64,000 bases of DNA from Symbiodinium natans (taxonomy: Eukaryota; Sar; Dinophyceae; Suessiales; Symbiodiniaceae). This document shows, one piece after another, positions 1 through 10,600 of the stretch. The translations under genes and the position numbers were made by a program. Each line of letters opens with the position of its first letter. The first letter of the stretch is position 1. Where the stretch lies: the NCBI GenBank assembly GCA_905221605.1, contig CAJNDS010002780.1:62001-126000 (forward strand), given 5' to 3'. The notes below the pieces were generated by a model. That model saw nothing but the letters and a program-made list of their open reading frames with translations, did not search any database and had not been told where the DNA came from.

Positions 1-233
1 CCTAACACCCCAAAACCCTAAACCCTAAAACCCTAAACCCCAAACCCTAAAGCCCTAAACACCTAAACCCTAAACCCTCAACCCCAGCTACCCTAAAACC
101 TAAAACCTAAACCCTAAACCCTCAACCCTCAACCCCAGCTACCCTAAACCCTAAACCCTAAACCCTAAACCCCAAACCCCAAACCCTAAACCCTAAACCC
201 CAACAACCTAAACCCGAAACCCAGCTGACTGAG

Positions 234-287
234 GTTCGAACCATCGATGTTGGCATCCCCCAGTGGGCCATGCACTCATGCAGGGAG
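234..287 (+). CDS. M18 aminopeptidase exon (partial gene)
   Basis: 18 codons after an AG acceptor (ctgactgag), ending before GCCAGG. The peptide VRTIDVGIPQWAMHSCRE carries the signature of the M18 C-terminal domain, where the His belongs to the active-site region of the family. Strand and frame rest on this match. Confidence 0.7.
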
Positions 288-2916
288 GCCAGGAGGGGGG
301 GGGGGGTTTAGGGTTCAGGGTTTAGGGTTTAGGGTTTAGGGTTTAGGGTTTAGGGTTTAGGGGGGGTTGGGGGGGGGGGGGGGGGGGGGGGGGGGGCGTC
401 GGTGTTTAGGGGTGTAGGGGTTTAGGGGTGTATGGGGTTTAGGGTGGGCTTTAGGGTTTTGGGATTTGGGGTTTAGCTTCTATGGCAGGTTCAGGAGTGT
501 AAAGCTTACGTGGTTCCAGGCTAGGCTTATCTTTGGCAGCCTGGGGGAGGTTCAGTTTTTTTTGTTTGGGGGGGAGGGGGGGGGGGAGTGGGGGTAGGGG
601 GCCAAGCCCTATAAGCCTCAAACCCTAAACCTACACCCTTTACTCACAATGGGGCTCAGGATTCAGAGTTCAGGGTCTGGGGTCCAGGTCCCTGTCTTCT
701 TGGTGACGGTCTTTATAACGAAAGGTACTTAAGCATCAGTATGCCTCCAGGTCACACCCTCAACGGATCCTAAGCCAACCCTTATCAAAGCCCAAACCCC
801 AACTTTCACAACCCTAGACCCTAAACTCTAAACGTGTTTAAGCCTTAAACCCTAAACCCGTCTAAAGCGTCCCCCGCCCCCGCGCCCTCCCCCCCCCCCC
901 CAAAAAAAAAAAAGACTAAGAGAGAAGAAATAAGGAATCAAGAAAGAAAGATCATGATAGCAAGATAGGATGAAATACACAGAAAAGGCCCTCAGCCCCA
1001 ACTACCCTGAAGTCACCTCACAATCTCGAAGCCCGTGTTGCAGTCCTGTGCTTCGAGCGATGCGCTGCACATGCCGGCGCCCTAATACTTCGTGGCCCAA
1101 GGCTTGATTTTAGGGTTTTAGGGTTTTAGGGTTTTAGGGTTTTAGGGTTTTAGGGTTTTAGGGTTTTAGGGTTTTAGGGTTTTAGGGTTTTATTTAGGGT
1201 TGAGGGAGAGTTTAGGGTTTCCGTTCGAGCGTTTTGGAATTTGGAAGATGGACCCTTTGCGGCTTGGGTCTTGGAGTCGTTCGCTGCGAAGTTTGTCAGA
1301 TGATCTACGTGCATAGTATTTTTGAGCATCGATCAAGGGTCGGTACACCCCCCCCCCCCCCGAAAGAAAAAAGAAACGTCCGCGAGCCCTGTGCTCGCAA
1401 GATAGCAAGATATTCAACAAAGCAACGAAAAGCCCTGAGCACTCAACCCAACGACGCCACCGGCAGCCAGCCTAAACCCTAAACCCTAAACCCCCAAACC
1501 CCAAGCCCCAAGCCCCAAACCCCAAACCCCAAACCGCAAACCCTAAAACCCTAAACCCTAAAACCCTAAACCCTAAACCCTAAACCCCAACAACCTAAAC
1601 CCTAAACCCCAAACCCTAAACCCTATAGCCCCCCCAAAGCTGCAAATTCACCAAAATTGTCCCACCCATCCTTTCGGTATTCTCCCAACCACCCACCCCC
1701 GCCCCCCCCCCCATGTCACCCCCTCCCGCATAGTGTTGAAGGCTTCAGGGTTTAGGGTTTAGGGTGTAGGGGTTTCGGTTCATAAGGTTTTGAATTTTGG
1801 GCCTGAACTTCTCCAAAGAAGCCCCAAGACTTGAGGGTTTAGAGTGACACTGGAGGCTCAACCTCAGCAAGGCCCTTCTCCGCACTGCGCTTGACGGGAT
1901 CAGAGGGTTGAGGGTTTGGGGGTTCAGGGTTTAGGGTTTAGGGTTTAGGGTTTAGGGTTTAACCCTAAACCCTGAACCTTGAAGCCTGAATACCCCAAAC
2001 CCTGAAGGGTTTGCAGGGCTTTAAGGGCTTCAATTAGGACCTAGGAAAAGGCTGTGGCTTGCCACTACCTCATCGTAGCCTTGAACAGGAATACGCCTCC
2101 CGAAGCTTCACCCTAAACCCTAAACCCTAAACCCTAAACCCTAAAGGCCCTCAACCCTAAACACTGCAAGAAGCAAAGAGTCCCAGATGAGAGTGTCGAG
2201 GGTGTAGTGCGTAGGGTTTCGGGATAGAGGATGGACTCCCTCAACCCTTAACCCCAAAGTCTACACCCTGAACCAGTTTAGGGTTTAGGGTTTCGGGTTT
2301 AGGGTTTAGGGTTTAGGGTGTAGGGTTTAGGGTTTAGGGTTTAGGGTTTAGGGTTTAGGGTTTAGGGTTTGGGCCCTAGACCTGGTTTAGGGAGCTTTGG
2401 GGGGAAGACCACCCGATGCCAGCGGCCCATATTGGGCTTTGCGGGGCGCAGATTACGGCGACACTTGGGGGGCCACAAAAGGATTTGGGGCTCAGGGTTT
2501 TCCATGGGGTGTGAGCCTCATGTCCTAAACTCTGCAACCCCGAACCCGATAAGTGCCTTAACCCTGCAAGTTCTTAACCATAAGCCCGAAACCCTAAACC
2601 CTAAACCCTAAACCCGAAACCCTATAGCATTTGGGATGTCGGATTTGGGGTTCAGGGCTCAGAGGCTGTGGTTCGGGATACTGGCGCAAAAGCCCCTAAA
2701 CCTCAAACCCCAAAACCCCAAACCCTAAACCCTGAACTGCCCAGCCCCTGAAGCCATATGAGCTAAACATCAAAGAGGACGCACCGGCTATGACCCTAGA
2801 AGAGGCTCTAGGGTTTAGGGTTTAGGGTGTAGGGTTTAGGGCTAGGGGTTTAGCCACAGCAACAGGCGTTCTACATGCACTTCCGCGACATCGACAGCGC
2901 CGCCGCAAAGTTGTGA
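234..2916 (+). CDS. M18-type aspartyl aminopeptidase, C-terminal part (5' end outside window)
   Basis: Three small exons, 234-287, 1044-1076 and 2860-2916, read in phase 0 and join to a C-terminus ending in a stop. Aspartyl aminopeptidases (M18, DNPEP/Ape1-like zinc exopeptidases) remove N-terminal Asp/Glu. Their C-terminus has a conserved segment of the form D-[VL]-G-x-P-Q-x-A-M-H-S-x-R-E followed by a helix with a F-x-x-F-x-x-[IL]-D pattern. Here exon 1 gives IDVGIPQWAMHSCRE and the last exon gives AFYMHFRDID. Joins 1 and 2 need GC donors (GCCAGG, GCGCCC). The joined tail is about two residues shorter than I expect for the family, so a microexon may be missed. The catalytic domain lies upstream of the window. 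Confidence 0.68.
1044..1076 (+). CDS. M18 aminopeptidase exon
   Basis: 11 codons (SCASSDALHMP) after a good acceptor (gtgttgcag). It joins in phase 0 on both sides if GCGCCC is the donor. Read through instead, the frame meets a stop three codons later (1083), so a terminal exon is the alternative. Confidence 0.5.
1107..1193. repeat. TTTTAGGG (8-nt) array
   Basis: About ten perfect GTTTTAGG units, an 8-nt variant of the 7-nt repeat, lying in the aminopeptidase intron. Confidence 0.9.
2860..2916 (+). CDS. M18 aminopeptidase terminal exon with stop
   Basis: Acceptor ccacag, then 18 codons plus TGA at 2914-2916: QQAFYMHFRDIDSAAAKL. The aromatic helix plus I-D matches the end of M18 enzymes. No repeat sequence is included. 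Confidence 0.68.
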   Translation, partial: QQAFYMHFRDIDSAAAKL

Positions 2917-4618
2917 GGGCGGCGCCGTAGGACTAGAAGGGCCGGTTTTAGGGGTTTGGGGTGTTAGAGATACCCTATACACCTTAAAGCCTAAATCCAA
3001 AACCCTAAACCCTAAACGTACTCTAAACCGTATAATCCGTAAGCCTACGAACAAGCCGGAGCCTGCTGAAGTCGTTCAAGCCCAATAAGCCCGCTTTGCC
3101 CTAAACCCTAAACCCTAAAGCCTAAACCTTTAAATCCCCCTGTCAACACTGTCCGAGAAACCACATCAACCCTTGCAAACCCGAAAGACCATAAACTCTA
3201 AACCCCAAACCCCAAACCCCAGACCCCAAACCCTAAACCCTAAACCCTAAGCCCTGAACCCTAAACCTTAAACCCTTAACCCTTGACCCTTGACCCTTGA
3301 CCCTTAAACCCTAAACCCTAAACCCTACACCCAAACCCTAAACCCTAAACCCCCTTAAAAAGCCCCATAACCCCTTCAAGTTGGACCTCAGAACTATCGT
3401 AGGCTAGGAAGCCAACCATTGCAGGCTGTTGGCATGCGGAAAGAAACTGCCGAAGTTCCGAAGGTTGCGTTCAACAGGGGTTCAGGGTTCAGGGTTTAGG
3501 GTTTAGGGTTTAGGGTTTGCCCGTTTATAGGGTTCAGGGTTGAGGGTTCGACGGTTGTAAGGGTTTACAGTTTTTGTGTCACAGTTTGTGGAAGAAGGTA
3601 CCCAACTAGCTGGTTCAGTGTGTGTTGCTGTTGCTTTTGTAGCCCTAAACCCTAAACCCTAAACCCTAAACCCTAAACCCCGCAACATGCAAGAATGGGA
3701 AAGAAAGCCTCAAGGCTCAACCCCGAGCCCATGTTCCTCTAGTCTGCTCAGGAGTTAGGGTTTAGGGTTTAGGGTTTAGGGTTTAGGGTTTAGGGTTTAG
3801 GGTTTAGGGCTGGGGGTTCTGGGTATAGGGTTTAACTGGGGCGTGAAGTGCTGAGGGTCTGGGGCTATGTCTCACTGTTGTTTATAAGGCACACCAAGGA
3901 ATAACATGACTAGTGTTTCGGAGGTGGTTTTGTATATAAAGAAAACCAAGGGAACACTGGAAGGATTATTTTGGGTATGATTATAAATGGAGTCGAGTCC
4001 CCCCACAAGCTAGAACGACCTCCAAGGCTTAAGAAGGGACACAGACTAGCAATCCTTTCAACACCTCAAGGGCTAACTTGTTGCCCTAAATCCTAAACCC
4101 TAAACCCTAAACCCTAGCCCTAAACCCTAAACCCTCAACCCTAAACCCTAAACCCTAAACTCCAAAGCCCTGAGCCCTAAACCCTTGGCTTCCTGCTCAC
4201 AGACGCCGGCTCGGAGCTGCAGACCGGGATTCTATGCAGGTTCAGAGGTTTGGCCAGCCCTAAACCCCAAACCCTAAACCCTAAACCCTAAACCCTAAAC
4301 CCTAAACCCTAAACCCTAAACCCTAAACCCTAAACCCTAAACCCTAAACCCCAATCCCTAAACCCCAAACCCTAAACCTATAGAAACGATAATGCATGTC
4401 CCTACCAACTAGGGCACTTAAGCTTACTCTCCAAGCGCATGCCCGAAAAGCCTACAAGCCCCCCAAGGCTGAAATGCTCAGGAAGATCACCCCGCAAGCC
4501 TCCAGCCCTTACACTCCTTCTAGCCGGGTTTATGGTCTAAACCCTGAACCCGGAACCCTAAGCACTAAGCCCGAATAGCGCGCACCCGAACTTTTGAGGC
4601 TTAAACAAGGGCCTTCCG
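2917..4618. other. Intergenic gap between aminopeptidase and transporter genes
   Basis: Holds CCCTAAA/TTTAGGG blocks (3196-3360, 3496-3520, 3645-3680, 3756-3810, 4090-4165, 4259-4380) and little else. An exon-like piece at 4203-4239 (acceptor ctcacag, donor GTTCAG; frame AGSELQTGIL) and another at 3434-3477 (acceptor attgcag) could be untranslated or missed exons of the next gene. No promoter motif was recognised. Confidence 0.4.
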
Positions 4619-4648
4619 ATGGACATCACGGTGGCTGCGCCGCCGCCT
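4619..4648 (+). CDS. Possible first exon of MFS transporter
   Basis: ATG at 4619 opens MDITVAAPPP and reaches a GC donor (GCAAAC) in phase 0, compatible with the next exon. The short Ala/Pro-rich N-terminus is plausible for a cytoplasmic tail, but no homology supports it. Reading on gives a 27-codon frame ending in a stop. Confidence 0.35.
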
Positions 4649-7600
4649 GCAAACAATGCAGGGCGGCCAATCTCTGCCCCCGGCCGGCATTTAGGCGTTT
4701 AGATGGTTTAGGGTTTAGGGTTTAGGTGGTACACTGTACACTTTAAGCAAACCCTAGACCCTAAACCCTACCTACCCTAAACTGTAAACCCTGAACGCCG
4801 CAAACCCGAGGACATGATCACCGGCAGCCTTTGAGGGCACCCCCAAGGGTAACGTCAGTTTAGGGTTTAGGGTTTAGGGTTTAGGGTTTAGGGTTTAGGG
4901 TTTAGGGTTTAGGGTTTAGGGTTTAGGGTTTAGGGTTTAGGGTTTAGGGTTTAGGGTTTAGGGTTTAGGGTTTGGGTTCAGGGTTTAGGGTTCTGGCTTC
5001 AAACAAATCCGAAGCCTGAACATTTAAACCCCACAGAACCCAGGTTTTCAAGTTCGGGATTTCGGGTTGTTTATGGGTTTTGGGTGTAGGGTTTAGGGTT
5101 TAGGGTTTAGGGCTAGGGTTTAGGGCTAGGGTTTCGGGTTTTAGGGATTGTTAGGGTTTAGGGCCCCAGGTCACGTCCATCTACATTCTCATGGTGCTGC
5201 TCTGGGCTACAGATGCCATCTCTGTGGGATCCCTCTTCGATGCACCTCGACGAAGCCGTAAGACGCTGAAAGGGTTGGGTTTAGGGTTTAGGGTTTGGGG
5301 TTTAGGGTTTCGGGTTTAGGGTTTAGAGTTTAGGGTTTAGGGTTTAGGGTTTAGGGTTTAGGGTTTAGGGCTCCGGGCTCCGGGCTTCGGGCTTCGGGCT
5401 TCGGGCTTAGGCCTAGGGCCTAGGGTTGAGGGTTTAGTGTTTAGGGTTCAGAGACCCTGAAGATGTTGATATAAAAAGCCCTAACCACTAAGCCCTGCAA
5501 ACCCTACATCCTGTGAACTTTGAGCCCTATACGCCACGTGAACTCTGCATCCCTAAAAGCCGAAACCTGAAGCCCTAAGCCCTAAACCCGCAAACCCTAA
5601 AAGCCTCAACAGCCCTAAGAGGCTTGGGGAGTCCCGAGGCGTTCGTGCGATTTGTCAGGGATTTAAGCTTTACAGTTTAGGGTTTAGGGTTTAGGGTTTA
5701 GGGTTTAGGGTTTAGGGTTTAGGGTTAGGGTTAGGTTTTTTAGAGCTTTGGGTGTGGCAGGTTCATGTTTAGGGTTTAGGATTTAAGGTTCAGGGTTTAG
5801 GTTTAGGAAGTGCCCTGAAGCCTAAACCCTCATGGTGTACGGGGCTTAGTGGTCTGAGCCCTAAACCCTAAACCCTAAACCCTAAACCCTAAACCCTAAA
5901 CCCTAAACCCTAAACTGTTAGGGTACAGGGCTTCGGGAGGTTTGGCTTAGGGGTTTGGGGTTCGGCCGCACCTTGGCTTTTTTTGCCTTTTGTCTCCCCA
6001 AGGCTCCGAAGTTTTAGGGTTTAGGGTTTAGGGTTTAGGGTTTAGGGTTTAGGGTTTAGGGTTTACCGCTACTAGGACCCAAAGTAGGCCCATATTCCCT
6101 GTTTTTTTTGGCTCGGGGGGGGGGGGGGGGTTAGGTTCCCTTCTAATGCCCTTCAAACCAAAAAGGGCACCCTTTTCATTTTTAAGTTTCTGTTGGGTCT
6201 AGAAACTCATAGCTGCTGGAGGTTTGGATTCGGGTTTAGGGTTTCGGGCTTAAGGCCCCCAAGCCTCCCTCAGGCATGAGCATCTGACAGATGTCTGCTA
6301 TAGCGTTTGGGGCTTAGGGCTACGGTTTCCGTAAACCCTGTACGCCCCCAGCCCTGCCTCCTGCCCCATATCTGAACCCCAGACCCTATACACCCAAGAC
6401 GCTGAACCCTAAACCCTAAACCCTAAACCCTAAACCCTAAACCCTAAACCCTAAACCCTAAACCCTAAACCCTAAACCCTAAACCCTAAACCCTAAACCC
6501 TAAACCCTAAACCCTAAACCCTAAACCCTAAACCCTAAACCCTAGCCCTAAATCCGAAACCCTGAACACTAAAAGACATAGACCCCTAGGCCTTAGGACC
6601 GCAAGCCCAGGTCTACGTGGCGGATGTGGCGCAGAGCAAGGGCTACGCCCATCCCAACGACGCCAAGCCTTAGGGGTCGGCTCTTGGGATTCGGGTTTAG
6701 GGTTCAGGGTTTAGGGTTTAGGGGGCGGGGGTTTAGGGTTTATAGGGTTTAAAGTTTAGGGCTTAAGACTTTGGGGTTTAGGGTTTACGGCTTAAGGTGA
6801 TAGATGTTCTGATCTACCCTATCCAAGCGCAAAGAATGTAAGGTAGATTGGCTTTCGGAATTTGTGAGGCTTCGTCATGTAGAGGGTATTATAAACCTCG
6901 GGTTTAGGGTTTAGGGTTTAGGGTTTAGGGTTTAAGGAATTCGGACACAGACCATCGTGTTTAAGGGCCCTTTATAAGCTTCAGTAAAGTCCTGAACCGT
7001 AGCACCAAAACCCTCCTCCCATAAACCTCAAATCCCCAAACCACGCCAATCCCAAAAACATCAGACTTATTTAGCGCTGAAAAGGGCGAGGGCAGATACC
7101 CTGGCGAAACCCCAAACCCCAAACCGCAAACCCTAAACCCTAAACCCTAAACCCTAAACCCTAAACCCTGAACCCTGAACCCTGAACCCTGAACCCGAAA
7201 CCCCAAACCCTAAACCCTAAACCCTAAACCCAAGCCCTCATTACGAAAGCCCAAGGAGTTCATTGGCTTCCTCGAGTCGGTTCGTGGGCTAACCGCCTTC
7301 GCGGCCGCGTTTCCGCTGGGTTTTTTGGGTCGCGAGAGGGGGTTTAGGGGTTGTAGGGGTTGTAGGGGTTGTAGGGGTTGTAGGGGTTGTAGGGGTTGTA
7401 GGGGTTGTCGGGGTTGTAGGGGTTGTAGGGGGGGTTGCAGGGGTTTTAGGGGTTTCGCGGTAGGGGTTTAGGGCTTGTAGGGGTTGCGGGCTAAGGGCAT
7501 TTTGGGTTTGGTTTAGGGTTAGGGTTTGGGGTTTGCTTGCGGCGTTTAGGATTTAGATTTTTCGGTTTGGGGTTAAGGGCTTTGTGTGTTTCCGGGTTTA

Positions 7601-10600
7601 GGAGGTTCTCGGGTTTGGGAGCGGGTTTAGTGGGTTTAGGCATTAGAGGCTTCGGGTTTTAGGGGTCAAGGTTTCGGACCTATCTAAGAGTAGTTGCATG
7701 GTCCATTCATATGGTCCCCTGCCTTCGTTAAAAGGTTCTGAAGTATGAGTTTGTGGGTTTTACAGGGTACATATTTATGTACATGTATATGGCTGTCTTA
7801 ACCCCAAACCCCAAGCGTATGGAAGGGGTTCTGTTGCAAGGGCACTTACTAAGGGACCATGTAACTACACTAAGAGGTTATTCACCCCACAACCTGGGCA
7901 GCTAGAGTCTGCTTCAGGGTTTAGGTTAGGGTTCAGGGTTTAGGGCTTGGGGTGTAGGGCTTGGGGTGTAGGGTTTGGGGTGTAGGGTTTGGGGTGTGGG
8001 GTTTAGGGTTCAGGGTTCAGGGTTTAAGGCTATAGGGTTTAGGGCTTCAAGCCCTTAATCAACACGTAGGGTTGAGGGGTTAATCTAAACCCTATACCGA
8101 CCTTTACACTCGAGCGCTAGTTAACAGCCGATGATGGAGAAATTTCTGTGCATTCATGAGGGTTCGAGGCTGAATCAGAGTTTGTTCGGCTTAGGTTCCT
8201 AACAGATAGCACCCTGAAACCCTAAACCCTAAACCCCCTCCCCCTAAACCCTACACCCTAAGCCAGGCGTACAACAACAAGGCGGCCAGACACGGCTTTT
8301 TCTGCGAAAATGCAGTCGTAAGCCCCTAAACCGTGGGCCCTAAAGCCTTAAACCTCAAACCCCAATGGGTTTAGGGTTTAGGGTTTAGGGTTTAGGGTTT
8401 AGGGTTTAGGGTTTAGGGTCAAACCCTGAACCCCAAAACCCTCAAACTCTAAGCCCGAAAGCCCGAGACCGTTAGGGTAGGAGAGGAGCTTGGTGCGTAT
8501 GAAGTGCGCCGTGTTCATCTTACCCGTTTAGGTTCAGATTTAGGGTTAGGGTTTAGGGTTCAGGGTGTACACACAACTGACCAATATTTCTAAGGAGCCT
8601 TGTATGTAACCCTAAGCCCTCAACCCCAGACCCTAACCCTAAGCCCCAAACCCTAAACCTAAACCCCAAACCCCAAACCCTAAAACCCTAAGCCCTAAAC
8701 CCTGAGCCGCCAAACCCTAAACCCTAAGCCCTAAAACCTGAACCCTGAACCCTAAACCCTAAACCCTAAAACCTACCCAAAGGCTATCTCTCTGATCGTT
8801 TTGACCGCTTGGTGGCGCCTTGCCTTCCCACCACGTAGGGTATAGGGTTCGGTTTAGGGTTTAGGGTTTAGGGTTTAGGGTTTAGGGTTTAGGGTTTAGG
8901 GTTTAGGGTTTAGGGTTTAGGGTTTAGGGTTTAGGGTTTAGGGTTTAGGGTTTAGGGTGTCACACGACCTCTTCTGAACATATCTGGCGTTCTACAGAGA
9001 AGGTAGATTTCGGGTCAGGGTTTAGGGTTTAGGGTCCCCAACCGCCCAAACTATTCTCATTTAGGGTTTAGGGTTCACCCCCCAAACCCCCCTCAAGGGG
9101 GGCTTTCTTGCTTTATACAAAAGAGCAGGGTGGGGCCTCCTGAGCTTTGTGGAGCCTGTCAGTGGCTCCTAGGCTTCTTGGAGCTTTCACGGAGGAAAAC
9201 GGAGGGGTGCCCAAAACCGTCGATTGCAATACTAAAAAACCAACATGTTCACTACGGTCTGGGCAAATCCTGGATCGCGGGGCTTCATGCTCGGCCCCTG
9301 CTTTCAACCACGAAAACCGTTTGCAAAGGCAAGGTCCCAGAGAAGGGTTCCAGGAACGGCAGGTTTGGAGGTTTTTGAAGGCGTGTCAGGCGGCAGGGGC
9401 TTCGGTAGTGTCTGCAGAAATTCCCACAACCAGAGGGCCCCAGGAAGGGGTCCCAGGGGCCTGGGACGTCCCAGGTCGGTCGGGTTTCAGGATTACAAGA
9501 CTCCCAGGAGGGGTCGGGGTGCCAGGAGGTTGGGGGGGGGGACAGAAGGGCGGGTTTTCTGCCAACGACTCGGGCTTTGGGGTCCTCATTACCTTTGGGC
9601 TGTCGCCCCAGGTCTGAGGCGAAGCCAGTCACTGCAGGCCCCGTCTACCGGGAGGCTTTACCCTCCCTCACCGTTCTGTGGAGACGCTCGGTCGGGGACC
9701 TCGGTCGAAGCCTCGAGCGCCCATGCAAATGGACAGCGGCGCTCTCGGCAGTTTAGGGTTTAGGGTTTAGGGTTTAGGGTTTTGGGTTTTGGGTTTTGGG
9801 TTTTGGGTTTTGGGTTTAGGGCTGGGCTTTGCGCCCTAAACCCAAAACCTCGAAGCCAAATGGCCAGTTGCTTAACCTCAAGCACTAAGCCCTAAGCCCT
9901 AGAACCTAGACCTTAAACTTAACCCTACACCCGAAACCCTCAACCCTGAACCAGTTCCCTAAGCCTTGGCAGTCCCCTCTAGGTACCCTAGATTGAGGGC
10001 GCTTTTTTCGGGACCCAACATGTTCGGTTTAGGGCTCTTTTAAGTTTATGGCCTTAAACCCTAAACTCCAATGGGTCCCCAGTCCTAAACCCTAAACCCT
10101 AAACCTAGTCGCTGGGGACTAGCCCACGGCATGACCCATTCGCCGCAGAGACTCGTAGCTAGCTGAGGAACCCACAACCCTGGTGAGTAGCTAGGTGCGG
10201 CATGATCCATGCGCCGCGAGTATAGTTAGGTCTTCATATATAGGTGCGGCATGACCCATGCGCCGCGAGTTCGGTCATATCGGTGCGGCAGGACCTATGT
10301 GCCGCGAGTGGATTGTTTTTATAGGGTCAGCGTGACCCATGCCCCTTGAGTAAGCTATATAGGTGCAGCATGATCCATGATTGCGAGTATATAGTTAAGT
10401 GCAGCATGACGGGGTGCGGCGTGACTCATGTGCCGCGAGTAGTTAACTAGGTTTATGACCCTTGTGCCTTTGGGCTTTAACCTTTGCCAACCTCTTGGCT
10501 TTCCATTCTGCGCCCAGACCTACATGCGGACCCTCATGCTGTCCATGGCCTTGCATGACCACTGACCCTACAACCCTACAACCCTACAACCCTACAACCC

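Noticed and set aside
1-1000. Window start as a true chromosome end
   Set aside because: Similar CCCTAAA/TTTAGGG blocks occur in both orientations across all 64 kb, and an M18 exon lies at 234.
9113-9763. Overlapping open frames on both strands
   Set aside because: GC-rich sequence with caggagggg/cccagg micro-repeats; no motif, no convincing splice context, and all frames are open by composition.
10125-10439. CRISPR-like array
   Set aside because: Repeats are degenerate, spacers vary from 5 to 45 bp, and the context is eukaryotic.
10518-10566. Exon-like TYMRTLMLSMALHDH with stop
   Set aside because: Good acceptor but interrupts the motif A to TM3 join of the MFS protein; may be chance.
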